Source: Aureimonas sp. OT7 (lineage in GTDB: Bacteria; Pseudomonadota; Alphaproteobacteria; Rhizobiales; Rhizobiaceae). From it: a stretch of DNA of 64,000 nucleotides. A program made the translations under genes and the position numbers. The stretch lies in the NCBI RefSeq assembly GCF_014844055.1, contig NZ_CP062167.1, forward strand, positions 2,309,501 through 2,373,500, read 5' to 3'. Shown piece after piece: positions 37,401 to 46,509 of the stretch (positions within the stretch are counted from its first letter, which is position 1; every line of letters starts with the position of its first letter). Below the pieces are notes generated by a model. That model did not search any database. It had not been told where the DNA came from and saw nothing but the letters and a program-made list of their open reading frames with translations.

Positions 37401-39545
37401 TCACCACTTGTAGGCAACGGACGCGATGACGCTGCGGCCTTCGCCGTAGTAGCAGCCGAAATTGCAGCTTGCGACATACTCTTCATCGGCCACGTTGTTG
37501 ACGTTGAGAGCGGCCTTGAAATCATCTTTCTCGTAGCGGATCGCAAGGTCGACAAGGGTTGCGGACGGAAGGTCGATGGAGTTGGAATCGTTGCCGAAGC
37601 GCGAGCCGATATAGCGGACGCCGCCGCCCAGCGAAACGCCTTCGAGCACCGTTCCCGGCTGGAATGCATAATCCAGCCAAAGGGCGGCCGCATGTTCGGG
37701 AACGTTGGCCGGACGATTGCCCGTCGTGGTGGCTGTAATGATGCCGGCGACGACGGTGTCGTCGCCCTGCGTGATCTCGACGTCGGCATAAGTGTAGTTG
37801 CCAACGAGGCTCAGCCCGTCGGTCAGGCTTGCCGTCGCTTCCAGTTCGAAGCCGCGCGAGCGGATCTCGCCTGTCTGGGTGATCTCGCGGACCAGCGATC
37901 CGCCGTCCGGCACCGCCTGGTTGGCGACGACATTGGTCTGCTCGATCTGGTACAGCGACGCGGTGATGAACGAGTTCCAGCCCGCCGGCTGGTACTTGAT
38001 GCCGCCTTCTATCTGCTTGCCTTCCGAAGGCTTGAACAGCGCGCCATCGGATGTTTCCCCGGTGATCGGGTTGAACGAGGTCGCATAGCTGACGAAGGGC
38101 GCCAGGCCGTTGTCGAACAGATAGACCGCGCCGGCGCGCCCGGTCAGCGCATCGTCGTCGACGCTACCGTCGGCATTGGACAGGTCCGACCAGTCCTGGC
38201 GCAGGCCCGCGGTGACGACCAGCCGGTCGAAACGGATCTGATCCTGCGCGTAGATGCCGGTCTGCTTCAGGTCGACATTGGTGAGGTTGGCGCCGTCCGG
38301 GTTGACGATGACGGGCGTACCGTAGACCGGGTCGAAGGCGTTGATGGGCAGGGCCGTGCCGGAGAAGTTCGACGAGCGGTCCAGGTTGTTCTGCCGGTAG
38401 TCCAGCCCGATCAGCGCGGTGTGCTGCAGGACGCCGGTCTCGAACTGCGTTTCGACCTGGTTGTCGATGCCGAAGCTGTTGGTCAACTCGTCCTGGACGG
38501 AGGGGCCGCGCGACACAGTGAAATTGTCGGCACTCAGGCCGGAGAAGTAGAGGTTCTGGTAGTTGAAGTCGAGCCGCGTGTACTGGGCGTTCTGACGAAA
38601 CTCGACCGTTTCGTTGAAGCGATGGCTGAACTCGTACCCGATGGTGCCGAACCAGCTTTCGGAATCGTTGAAGTCGGGTTCGCCCAGGTACAGGCTCGGT
38701 GGAAGCCGGCCATAGGGGTTGCCGTCCAGGGTACCGGCCTGGGGCAGGCCGACGGGCGAATCCGCCTTGTCGTACTGCAGGCTGCCCATCAGCGTGAAGC
38801 TCGTGTCGGAATCTGGACGGAAGCTGATGGACGGCGCGAGGTAGACGCGGTCATCGTCGACGTAGTCCTGCTGCGTGTCCGAAAGGCGGCCCAGGCCGAC
38901 CATGCGGTAGCTGACATCCTCGTTGTAGACGCCGCCGACATCGAACTTGGCGACATAGCGGTTGTTGTTGCCGATCTCGGCCGCGACATTGCGGAACTCG
39001 GTGAAGGTCGGACGCTTCTGCACGAGGTTGATGATGCCGCCGGGCGCGCCCTGGCCGTACAGGACGGAGGCCGGACCCTTCAGCACCTCGATGCGTTCGA
39101 AGCCATAGGGCTCGAAGGCGAGTGCGCCGAAGTCGCGGATGAATCGGAAGCCGTTGATGTAAACGCTGTCGGTGGCCTCGAAGCCGCGGATGATGGGTGA
39201 GAAGAAGCGCGGGTCGTTTCCGAAAGGCTGCGTCACGACACCGGACGTGTAGTTGAGCGCCTCGCCGATATTCTGGACGCCGCGATCTTCCATCTGCTGC
39301 GTGGTGACGACCGAGATGGATTGCGGCACCTCGATCAGCGGCGCCGAAATCTTGGAGCCGGTCTGCGTCTGCGTCGCGACATAGCCATCCACCGGTCCCG
39401 TCGCCGTGCCGAACGTGCCGCCCGCGCCACCGCCGCCTGCGCCCTCGACGACGACGGTATCGAGCGTCACGGTCGATTGAGCATGTGCCGACAGCGGAAG
39501 CGCGACGGATGCCGCCAGAATGGACAATCGATGGACGAGGCGCAT
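37401..39545 (-). CDS. TonB-dependent siderophore receptor, FhuA type
   Basis: Outer-membrane ferric-siderophore receptor. The 714-residue product has a signal peptide (1-22, ending AHA), a plug domain (~50-180: IEVPQSISVVTTQQMEDRG, EVLKGPASVLYGQGAPGGIINLVQKRP) and a 22-strand-type barrel ending in the aromatic-terminal VAYKW. There is no N-terminal signalling domain, so it does not use a FecIR-type surface signal. The linkage to fhuD and fhuB makes a hydroxamate siderophore the likely ligand. A TGAAT...ATTCA palindrome lies 63 bases upstream. Confidence 0.94.
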   Translation of the reverse strand: MRLVHRLSILAASVALPLSAHAQSTVTLDTVVVEGAGGGGAGGTFGTATGPVDGYVATQTQTGSKISAPLIEVPQSISVVTTQQMEDRGVQNIGEALNYTSGVVTQPFGNDPRFFSPIIRGFEATDSVYINGFRFIRDFGALAFEPYGFERIEVLKGPASVLYGQGAPGGIINLVQKRPTFTEFRNVAAEIGNNNRYVAKFDVGGVYNEDVSYRMVGLGRLSDTQQDYVDDDRVYLAPSISFRPDSDTSFTLMGSLQYDKADSPVGLPQAGTLDGNPYGRLPPSLYLGEPDFNDSESWFGTIGYEFSHRFNETVEFRQNAQYTRLDFNYQNLYFSGLSADNFTVSRGPSVQDELTNSFGIDNQVETQFETGVLQHTALIGLDYRQNNLDRSSNFSGTALPINAFDPVYGTPVIVNPDGANLTNVDLKQTGIYAQDQIRFDRLVVTAGLRQDWSDLSNADGSVDDDALTGRAGAVYLFDNGLAPFVSYATSFNPITGETSDGALFKPSEGKQIEGGIKYQPAGWNSFITASLYQIEQTNVVANQAVPDGGSLVREITQTGEIRSRGFELEATASLTDGLSLVGNYTYADVEITQGDDTVVAGIITATTTGNRPANVPEHAAALWLDYAFQPGTVLEGVSLGGGVRYIGSRFGNDSNSIDLPSATLVDLAIRYEKDDFKAALNVNNVADEEYVASCNFGCYYGEGRSVIASVAYKW

Positions 39546-39607
39546 GGCGTACTCCGCGCAGGAAAGTGGACAACTTTACTCCTGATTACGCGGCCGCAGG
39601 CCAAGTT

Positions 39608-39623
39608 TGAATATCGAAATTCA
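39608..39623 (-). promoter_or_regulatory. Palindrome upstream of the siderophore receptor operon
   Basis: TGAAT and ATTCA flank six bases. It resembles the iron-responsive operators (TGA-N9-TCA) bound by RirA in rhizobia, but the spacing is one base longer. Iron control is expected for this operon; the site assignment is a guess. Confidence 0.3.
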
Positions 39624-39661
39624 GCCACAATGTCGGATGTCCGCCGCCTGTGCGGGTTTTG

Positions 39662-40246
39662 TCACAATGCCGGTCGCTCCATGTTCCACAAGGCGGCATT
39701 GCTGGAGGATACCGCGACCGCGCCCCGCTTCAAGGCGGCCTGTGCGTCGGCCTGCGTGCAGATGAATCCGGAGGCCACCGCAGGCGGCATCCGCTTCCGA
39801 TCGTCCGCCGGAATATGTGCCAGCATGGGCGCCGGCATCAGTTGCACCAGGTTAGGGCTGCTCTGGGAGATGGCCTTGACGCTGCGCGGCCAGGTGGACC
39901 GGTCCGTAACGAACACCTTCTGCATGGTCAGAAGGCCGCATTGCGCGGCCTTCTGGATGGTCGGGACCCTGGTGGACAGAAGAACCGATATTCCCGCTTC
40001 GGACAGGAACTCGATGGCCCCCTTGTCCTGGGACAAGCCCTCGCAACTATCGATGTTCAACACGATCAGCTTGTTGCGCCGGGTCAGCGTCCGCACCAGC
40101 TCGGCGACGTGGCGCAGCGATATGTTGGCCACGATGCCGATCTCGGCGCGGCTGGCCAGGAACGTGTCAACCTGCTCCGTGCCGTAGAGTGTCGCCATGA
40201 CCGGATGGCGCAACAGTCGTTCGCCGATGGTTCTGTCCAGGGCCAA
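39662..40246 (-). CDS. glpP: Glycerol-3-phosphate-responsive antiterminator (GlpP family)
   Basis: RNA-binding antiterminator that, with glycerol-3-phosphate bound, lets transcription pass leader hairpins of glp genes (established in Bacillus). The 194-residue TIM-barrel-like product shows IVLNIDSCEGLSQDKGAIEFL, the family signature, and LMPAPMLAHI. The start is TTG at 40246, two bases after the oxidase stop, with AGAGG 5 bases before it, so translation is coupled. It is the last gene of the glycerol-type operon. A hairpin in the leader of the first gene is a possible target. Confidence 0.88.
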   Translation of the reverse strand: MALDRTIGERLLRHPVMATLYGTEQVDTFLASRAEIGIVANISLRHVAELVRTLTRRNKLIVLNIDSCEGLSQDKGAIEFLSEAGISVLLSTRVPTIQKAAQCGLLTMQKVFVTDRSTWPRSVKAISQSSPNLVQLMPAPMLAHIPADDRKRMPPAVASGFICTQADAQAALKRGAVAVSSSNAALWNMERPAL

Positions 40247-40248
40247 GA

Positions 40249-41802
40249 TTACCTCTTCGCGTCGCGCGGCATATCCAGCGAAAGGCCGAGCTTGCCCGGG
40301 TTCAGCAGATTGTCCGGGTCGAGCGCAGATTTCACTGCCTCCAGAATCGGAAACGCGCTGCCGAGACTGTCGCGCATGTAGGGCGCGCGCAAGAGCCCGA
40401 CTCCATGGTGGTGGCTGAGAGCCGCATTATGCCGGACGAGAACGGCGTTGGCTGCATCCCATGCAGCGCGATACCAGGCGCCACGGCGCTCGACATCCAC
40501 GTCGCCGCGCAGTGAGAAATACAGGCACGCCCCGTCGATATAAGCATGCGACTGGTGCGCCGAGCCGGCCAACGTGCCCGGAACGGCGTTGATGGCGGCA
40601 ACGACCTCGTCATAGATCTTCGGAAGGTCTTTCCAGCAGCCCGTCATCTCCAGCGTGTCGGCCACGAAGCCTGGGCTGCGCTTGAACCCTTCGGCGCTCT
40701 TGCCGGTCAGGTAGCGCGTGTCCAGCCAGCGTTCGAAGATGGCGTCGCCATCCAGCTTGCGGCCAAGCCCGGCGCAGACCCGCTCGCTGATGGTCATGAC
40801 GGCATCGACGATCTCCGGCGCACCTTCGTCGGCGATCAGCAGCACGTTAAGCTCCGGTTCCTCGAACTGCACGCCGCTTTCCAGCGCGTCGTAGAGGCGC
40901 AGCGCGGCCGGGTTGGCGCCGCCCTGCATGATCTGACGACAGGCTTCGAGACCGGTCGCGAAACTGTCGAACCCGTAGGCGATCGCGCGGCTGTAGTCGG
41001 GCAGGCGATGCAGTTTCAGGCGGACGCGCACCACGATGCCGAGCGTGCCCTCCGAGCCGATGAAAAGCTGTTGCAGATCGGGGCCGATGGCCGCGCGGGC
41101 ATAGCCGCCCAGCGTGACCAGCCTGCCGTCGGCTAAAACGACATCCATCCCGTAGACCATGTCCTCGATCTTGCCGTACCGCGTGGACAATTGCCCCGCG
41201 CCACGGCATGCCACCCAGCCGCCCACCGTGCTAATGCCGAAGGAGGACGGCCAGTGGCCCATGGTCATGCCGTAGGATTCCTGGATCGTCTGCTCGAAGA
41301 CGTCGCCGAACATCCCGGCTTCCACCTCCACGATCTGGCTGTCCGCATCGAACCCGACCAGACGGTTCATGTCGCAGACGTCCAGCACGATGCCGCCGCG
41401 CAGCGGTAGGGCTGCGCCCGTCACATTGCTGCGGCCGGCAGAGACGGTCAGTGGCAGGCGATGCCGATGGGCGATCGTTGTGACAGCCTGCACCTGCTCC
41501 ACCGTCGAGACGCGCACGAAGACGCCGTCCACTGCCGCTGGGGTGCCGTCCGTTTCCGCGATCATGGTGCCGGCCCACCAGTCGCGCGTGTTGACGACGA
41601 GATCGTCGCGCGTGGTCAGGACCTCGTCCGACGCGCTCCGCAGCTCTGCAATGACGGCCTCGGAAACCTGCACGGCATTGCGGGCAAGGCCCGCGGAAGC
41701 GCCGATCGTCTCGATCGACTTGGCATAATGCGGCTGCGTCGGCGCGCCGACGACGTAGTTGCCACGATTGTATCCGCGGCGCACCGCTTCCTTGCTCATC
41801 AT
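40249..41802 (-). CDS. FAD-binding oxidase / alkyl-DHAP synthase-like dehydrogenase
   Basis: Flavoprotein of the VAO/PCMH family (GlcD/AGPS type). The 517-residue product has the PCMH FAD-binding domain (VRVSTVEQVQAVTTIAHRHR, SAGRSNVTGAALPLRGGIV, STVGGWVACRGAGQLSTRYG) and a C-terminal FAD-oxidase domain with HSHAYIDGACLYFS-like and NAALSHHHGVGLLRAPYM segments. The latter resembles the active site of alkyldihydroxyacetonephosphate synthases. The ATG at 41802 is one base after the glpD stop, with GGGAG upstream. In this operon a role in oxidising a glycerol ether or related polyol is plausible, but not shown. Confidence 0.88.
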   Translation of the reverse strand: MMSKEAVRRGYNRGNYVVGAPTQPHYAKSIETIGASAGLARNAVQVSEAVIAELRSASDEVLTTRDDLVVNTRDWWAGTMIAETDGTPAAVDGVFVRVSTVEQVQAVTTIAHRHRLPLTVSAGRSNVTGAALPLRGGIVLDVCDMNRLVGFDADSQIVEVEAGMFGDVFEQTIQESYGMTMGHWPSSFGISTVGGWVACRGAGQLSTRYGKIEDMVYGMDVVLADGRLVTLGGYARAAIGPDLQQLFIGSEGTLGIVVRVRLKLHRLPDYSRAIAYGFDSFATGLEACRQIMQGGANPAALRLYDALESGVQFEEPELNVLLIADEGAPEIVDAVMTISERVCAGLGRKLDGDAIFERWLDTRYLTGKSAEGFKRSPGFVADTLEMTGCWKDLPKIYDEVVAAINAVPGTLAGSAHQSHAYIDGACLYFSLRGDVDVERRGAWYRAAWDAANAVLVRHNAALSHHHGVGLLRAPYMRDSLGSAFPILEAVKSALDPDNLLNPGKLGLSLDMPRDAKR

Positions 41803-41803
41803 A

Positions 41804-43480
41804 TCAATAGTCTCCCGTAAGTATGGATTTTTCTTTGGCGATCGCCGCTTCATATCCGGCGATCTGGCTGGCGATCTCGTTGGACGAAAGCTTCAGCTCC
41901 CGCCCGATGATCTCACCGACGCGGGCTGCCGCCCGGCCGGAGGCGTCGCGTGCCATCAGGCGGGCCCGCATCCGCCGCGACAGGACATCGTCCACCGTTG
42001 CCGCCATCTCGTGCCGGACCGCATACACAACTTCGGCCTGCGTGAACGGCAGTCCTTCGACGATGGGCTCGGCAAGGCCCGAATCCTCGGCCAGAAGGTC
42101 GCTGACGAAGCGGGCTTCGGTGCCGTATCGCTCTCCCAGATGGGCCGCCATCCCGCCGGAGGCGACGATTGCCTGGGCGTCGTAGCCGGCCGCGCCAAGC
42201 AGCCAGGCTTTCTTGGTGGTGCATCTGCGCTTGTCGCCCAGCACGCTGCCCACGGCATCCACGGTCTGAGCGGCCATGTGGCGGGCGGTCGTCAACTTGC
42301 CGCCGACGATGGAAACGACACCGTCCTTGCCGACATGCACCGTATGGTCGCGTTTGACATCCATCGTGCTGCCACCCGGCGAGGACGAAACGAGCGGGCG
42401 GCAGCCGGCGATGCTGCCGACGACGTCGCTGGCGTCGATGTCCGTCTTCAAGGCCGAACGGGCGCCTTCCAGAAGGAAGTCGAGTTCGGTGCGCGTGCAA
42501 TGAACGTCATCGAGGCTGCCCTTGTAGTCCTCGTCTGTGGTGCCGAGATAGGAAACGTTGCCCCACCGGGTGATGGTGGCCCGACGGCTGCGCCCCGGAA
42601 CGGGGATCGTCACGGTGCAGTCGTTGCGGACCTTCAACCAGGGAATGGCGACATGCACGCCCTTGGCCGGCCGGACATGCAGCGGCCGCTCGTCGTTGTC
42701 GGCAACCATCCAGTCGCGCATCCAGACGCCCGTCGCCATGATGACGGCCTTCGCTCGCACCCGGATCTCGCGGCCGGATGCGGTTTCCACGACCGCGCCG
42801 TCCGCCTTTCCGCCATTGCGCGTCAGCTCCATGACGCGCGCATGGTTGAGGATGGCCGCACCATGATGGGCGGCAGACCGTGCCAGCGCCAGCGTCAGCC
42901 GAGCATCGTCGACCCGCGCATCGAAGTACATGAAGCCGCCGCGCAGCTGGTCGTCGCGGAAGGTGGGACAGTGCGCCAGCACCTCGGCGGCCGTCAGCCG
43001 CTGATGAAGGATGCCCTCGCGCCACCCGCCGGCCAAGTCGTAGCTCCAGAGCAGGCCCTCGAACGCCCTGGCCATCCGCGCATCGAAGATGCCGTCACGC
43101 TCCAGGATCGGGAACAGGAATGGCAACCGCTGCACCAGATGACCGGCATTGCGGCGCAGCCTCTGCCGCTCCAGCAGGGAATGGCGGACCAGTCCCAGAT
43201 TGCCCTGCTCGATGTAGCGCAAACCGCCATGGACCATCTTTGACGATTTGGACGAGGTGCCGGAAGCGAAGTCGTCCTTTTCGATGAGCGCCACGCGATA
43301 GCCGCGCAGCGCCGCGTCGAAGGCGCAGTAGCATCCCGTCACGCCACCCCCGACGATGAGAATGTCGAACGTCTCGTCGGCAAGCCTGTCTTCCTGCTCG
43401 GCGCGGACGAGCCGCAAGGGCTCGGTGCGGGCAAGGTTTTCGCGGTCGCGGCTGGCGCGTCGGCCGGGAAGTCGAAACAT
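41804..43480 (-). CDS. glpD: Glycerol-3-phosphate dehydrogenase, FAD-dependent
   Basis: Oxidises sn-glycerol-3-phosphate to dihydroxyacetone phosphate at the inner membrane, passing electrons to quinone. The 558-residue product has the FAD site DILIVGGGVTGCYCAFDAALRG and EKDDFASGTSSKSSKMVHGGLRY (split here by KSSK), and the C-terminal DAO domain. The ATG at 43480 is preferred (TGAGG 6 bases upstream); an in-frame ATG at 43492 is possible. It follows the broken kinase gene directly and precedes the FAD oxidase by one base. Confidence 0.94.
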   Translation of the reverse strand: MFRLPGRRASRDRENLARTEPLRLVRAEQEDRLADETFDILIVGGGVTGCYCAFDAALRGYRVALIEKDDFASGTSSKSSKMVHGGLRYIEQGNLGLVRHSLLERQRLRRNAGHLVQRLPFLFPILERDGIFDARMARAFEGLLWSYDLAGGWREGILHQRLTAAEVLAHCPTFRDDQLRGGFMYFDARVDDARLTLALARSAAHHGAAILNHARVMELTRNGGKADGAVVETASGREIRVRAKAVIMATGVWMRDWMVADNDERPLHVRPAKGVHVAIPWLKVRNDCTVTIPVPGRSRRATITRWGNVSYLGTTDEDYKGSLDDVHCTRTELDFLLEGARSALKTDIDASDVVGSIAGCRPLVSSSPGGSTMDVKRDHTVHVGKDGVVSIVGGKLTTARHMAAQTVDAVGSVLGDKRRCTTKKAWLLGAAGYDAQAIVASGGMAAHLGERYGTEARFVSDLLAEDSGLAEPIVEGLPFTQAEVVYAVRHEMAATVDDVLSRRMRARLMARDASGRAAARVGEIIGRELKLSSNEIASQIAGYEAAIAKEKSILTGDY

Positions 43481-43499
43481 GGGAAACCTCATCGATGTG

Positions 43500-44928
43500 T
43501 CACCCGCCACTGCCGGGCAAGGGCGGGCGGTTGTCATAGACGCCGGCTCGGGTACGGCCGATCTCGTCGGAGATGGCCGCGTGCCAGCCCGCCCGACGCG
43601 ACAGACGCTCGTCTTCCGACAAGGAAGGTTCGAACGTCTCGCCCGGCGGCAGGGTGGAGCGGGCTTGCGAAAGATCGCTCCACATGAGCCCTCGCGCGCC
43701 GGCCATGAAGGCGGTGCCGCGCAGGCTCGCGCGCTCTGCGTCGGGCATGCGACGCACGGGGACGCCGCCAAGATCGGCCTGCATGCGCAGCAGCGGATCG
43801 GACGACGAAAGGCCGCCGCCCGCAACCAGCTCATGCATCTGCTTGCCGGCCACCAGCTCGTCCGCTTCCACACATGAGACGACCGACTGCGCGATGCCTC
43901 CCAGAACCGCATAGGCGAGCTCTTCACGCGTATGGGTCATGGAAAGCCCGGTCAGGGAGGCCCGCGCGGCCGGCACCATGACCGGCTGTCGCAGCCCCGT
44001 CAGCGTCGGCATGAAGCAGATGCCGCGCGCCCCGCCGGCCTCGGCCGCCAGGGCGCTGATCTGACGTGCATCGTCGAACCAGCGCATGTCGGCGCAAAGC
44101 CAGTTGAGCGCGGAGCCGGTGGTGGCCGCGTAAGTCTCCACCGCAAAGTCCGAGCATCCACCCTTGCGCCAGGCGGTCATCGTGAACGTCGCCTCGACGG
44201 CACCCGGCTGCGCCGGGCGCTCCTGGCCGATCACGAGATCGACGAAGCTGCCCGTTCCGTGGACGCACATGGCCTGGCCGCTGTCATGGCATCCGAGGCC
44301 GACAAGGCCTGCAAGCTGATCACCCATGGACGCCATGATCGGAACGCGGATGCCGATCAGGTCGCTGCGTGTATGTCCGAACTCGTCGGCGTCTTCCATA
44401 AGGGTCGGCAGCAACTCTTGCGGAAACTCCTGGGCGTCCAGCCAATCGCCGATGTAGCTGTGCTGGCGCAGGTCATAGGCCCCGCAGGAGGTGGCGTTGG
44501 TGGGCGTCGTCACGACCCTCCGGGTTTCGGAAAGATGCCACAGAAGCCAGCTGTCGACCGTGCCGAAGGCAAGGCGCTTTTGCTTCAGTGCCTCCGCCAC
44601 GCATGGCGTGTCGCGCATGTGGCGCACGGCCCAGAGGTAGATGGCCCGTGCACCGATGGGGCGTCCGGCACGCTCGGTCAACTCTCTATCCCAGCGCGGC
44701 GATCTCGACGCCTTCGGCCGGCGCCGAAGCGACGACCTTCCGGCACATGGCCAAGGTGGTTTCCAGAAGCGCATCGGCGTCCTGTTCGACGACGCCGTGG
44801 CGCGGCGTCGTAACTTTCAGTGGTGCATAGGCGGGGGTGGTAACCCCGCCATCCGCCCGCACCAGGGCAGCCCGCGTGCCGGACGTGCCTTCGTCTATCG
44901 CCAGTATGGCCTGCTGCAGCATCGTCAT
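43500..44928 (-). pseudogene. FGGY-family carbohydrate (glycerol-type) kinase, frameshifted by internal deletion
   Basis: The start at 44928 has a GGGAGG box and encodes a normal FGGY N-terminus (ILAIDEGTSGTRAALV). The frame ends at a TAG at 44686-44688, just after EIAALG. The rest of the kinase (from RELTERAGRPIG, with LAFGTVDSWLLWHL, GDQLAGLVG, VHGTGSF and the C-terminal ATP domain) continues in another frame to 43500. About 35-40 residues expected between these pieces, including the QRET-type substrate motif and WQD segment, are absent. So a deletion of roughly 100-125 bp, not a multiple of three, has removed substrate-binding residues and shifted the frame. Confidence 0.85.
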
Positions 44929-44938
44929 CGTGCCTCCC

Positions 44939-46351
44939 TCAGTCGCCGGCAAACTGTGGTGCACCCGGCTCGTTGTCCGGATTGACGGAGGTGCGGGTTG
45001 GATCCCACCGGATGACGCTGCAGATGATGCAAGCGATAAGCGGAACCACCGACAGGATCAGGAACGTCGTTCCCAACCCATACGTCTCTCTGAAAATCGG
45101 AAAGACGAGGAGACCGATGGCTGCGCCGGTTGCACCCATCGCGCCGATGATGCCGTTCGCACCGGCACGCAGTTCGCTGCGGAAGGACAGGGAAGACAGG
45201 CTTTTTCCATTCGCCCCCGGTCCGCCAGAGTGAAAAAGGATGAAGAGTGAGGGCACGATGACCGCCAGCCAGACTGGCATCGTGTCGTGGAAAAGCCCCA
45301 TGATGACCAACATGCAGAAGACGGCGCCGAAGCCGATGGCCGAAGCGCGACGCAGGCCGAAAATCCGTCCGATGGTGGGCGACATGAACCCGCCGACGAT
45401 GCCGAAGACGTTGAAGACGAGCGTCCCCAGCATGGCGTTGATGAAATCGGTGCCGAACAGCGATGCGCTGATGAGCGGTAGATACCAGCCGACCGCGAAA
45501 TACTGGATCGACTGGCCGATCTGAACCGTTGCCGCCAGGATGGTGCGCGGCAGGTAGACGCCCCGGAAGATCAGCGCGATGTTGCGAAAACCGCGTTTTG
45601 CCTGGTTGACGACCGGCAGGCGCTCGGCCGGCGGGGCCGCGGCGAAGGTAAGGCCGTAGATGCGACTCATGGCCCTGGCGGCGTCGTCCAGCCTTTCCTT
45701 GCGCGCCAGCCAGATGGGGCTTTCCACCATGAAGGCGAATTGCAGCAGCATGATCGCGAAGGCGAAAATGCCGGTCGCCGCGACGGAATAGCGCCAGATC
45801 GTGTCGCCCACATCCCAGCTATAGAACATCATTGCCAGAAGGATGTTCGTGCACACCGCAAGATACCAGATGCCTTGCCAGGTGTTCAGGCGGCTGCGCA
45901 GCCGGGCCGGGGTAAATTCGGCAAGTACGGCCATGGCGATGGCGAAGTCGATGCCATAGGCCGCGCCGACGAAGAACCGGCCGAAGATGATCACCTCGTA
46001 GCTCTGCGCTGTCGCTACCAGGACGGCGCCGACCAAAGCGAGGAGCTTGGCGAAGACGAGAGGGCGCATGCGGCCCCAGCGGTCGGCCATCCAGCCGCCG
46101 ATCGGGTTGAACACGATCGCGACCCAAGATGCGAAGGACGTCATCAGCGCGACTTCGCGCGCGTCCAGCCCCATGTTCCGGGTCATCGGGCCAAGCCCGG
46201 CGCTGAGCGCCGAGTTGGCGAAGGCATCGAGAAACAGACCGCCCAGCGCAAGCCACCAGATGAGGCCGGCGCGCCCGCGGATACCGTCGCTCTTGTCGAT
46301 AAACGAAATGACGTCTTCTATGCCCCGCAGGGCATACTTGCTCCCGTGCAT
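44939..46351 (-). CDS. MFS transporter, sugar/polyol type
   Basis: First gene of the glycerol-type operon; probably imports its substrate. The 470-residue product has 12 predicted membrane segments, with the MFS loop motif GGWMADRWGRMRP (TM2-3) and EFTPARLRSRLNTW after TM4, and the central loop ~200-260. The ATG at 46351 follows GGGAGGAG. Ten bases separate its stop from the kinase start. The exact substrate is unknown; the neighbours suggest glycerol, glycerol-3-phosphate or a glycerol derivative. Confidence 0.88.
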   Translation of the reverse strand: MHGSKYALRGIEDVISFIDKSDGIRGRAGLIWWLALGGLFLDAFANSALSAGLGPMTRNMGLDAREVALMTSFASWVAIVFNPIGGWMADRWGRMRPLVFAKLLALVGAVLVATAQSYEVIIFGRFFVGAAYGIDFAIAMAVLAEFTPARLRSRLNTWQGIWYLAVCTNILLAMMFYSWDVGDTIWRYSVAATGIFAFAIMLLQFAFMVESPIWLARKERLDDAARAMSRIYGLTFAAAPPAERLPVVNQAKRGFRNIALIFRGVYLPRTILAATVQIGQSIQYFAVGWYLPLISASLFGTDFINAMLGTLVFNVFGIVGGFMSPTIGRIFGLRRASAIGFGAVFCMLVIMGLFHDTMPVWLAVIVPSLFILFHSGGPGANGKSLSSLSFRSELRAGANGIIGAMGATGAAIGLLVFPIFRETYGLGTTFLILSVVPLIACIICSVIRWDPTRTSVNPDNEPGAPQFAGD

Positions 46352-46416
46352 GCTACTACTCCTCCCAGAGTAACAGACACATCCACATAAGGGTCGGGGC
46401 AAGTTTTGGACGAGCG

Positions 46417-46439
46417 AAGACCATCATGCAGATGGTCTT
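46417..46439 (-). promoter_or_regulatory. Leader hairpin of the glycerol-type operon
   Basis: AAGACCATC (46417-46425) pairs perfectly with GATGGTCTT (46431-46439) around a 5-nt loop, 66-88 bases before the MFS start and downstream of the predicted transcription start. It could be a target of the GlpP-type antiterminator or the operator of a DNA-binding regulator. No T run follows. Confidence 0.4.
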
Positions 46440-46460
46440 ATATCTTCGTCTGCAGTTCGA

Positions 46461-46489
46461 TCTTTAGCGGCCTGTCGAGGAGGTGTCAA
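46461..46489 (-). promoter_or_regulatory. Candidate promoter of the glycerol-type operon
   Basis: On the minus strand TTGACA (46484-46489) is followed after 17 bases by TAAAGA (46461-46466). The -35 match is perfect, the -10 weak. A start near 46454 would leave a ~100-base leader containing the hairpin. Confidence 0.45.
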
Positions 46490-46509
46490 TCACCGAGGCG
46501 GCAGTTCGA

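Noticed and set aside
37692..39200. Long plus-strand ORF opposite the siderophore receptor
   Set aside because: Antisense shadow of a high-GC gene, with no ribosome binding site and no recognisable motif; the minus strand has a full receptor.
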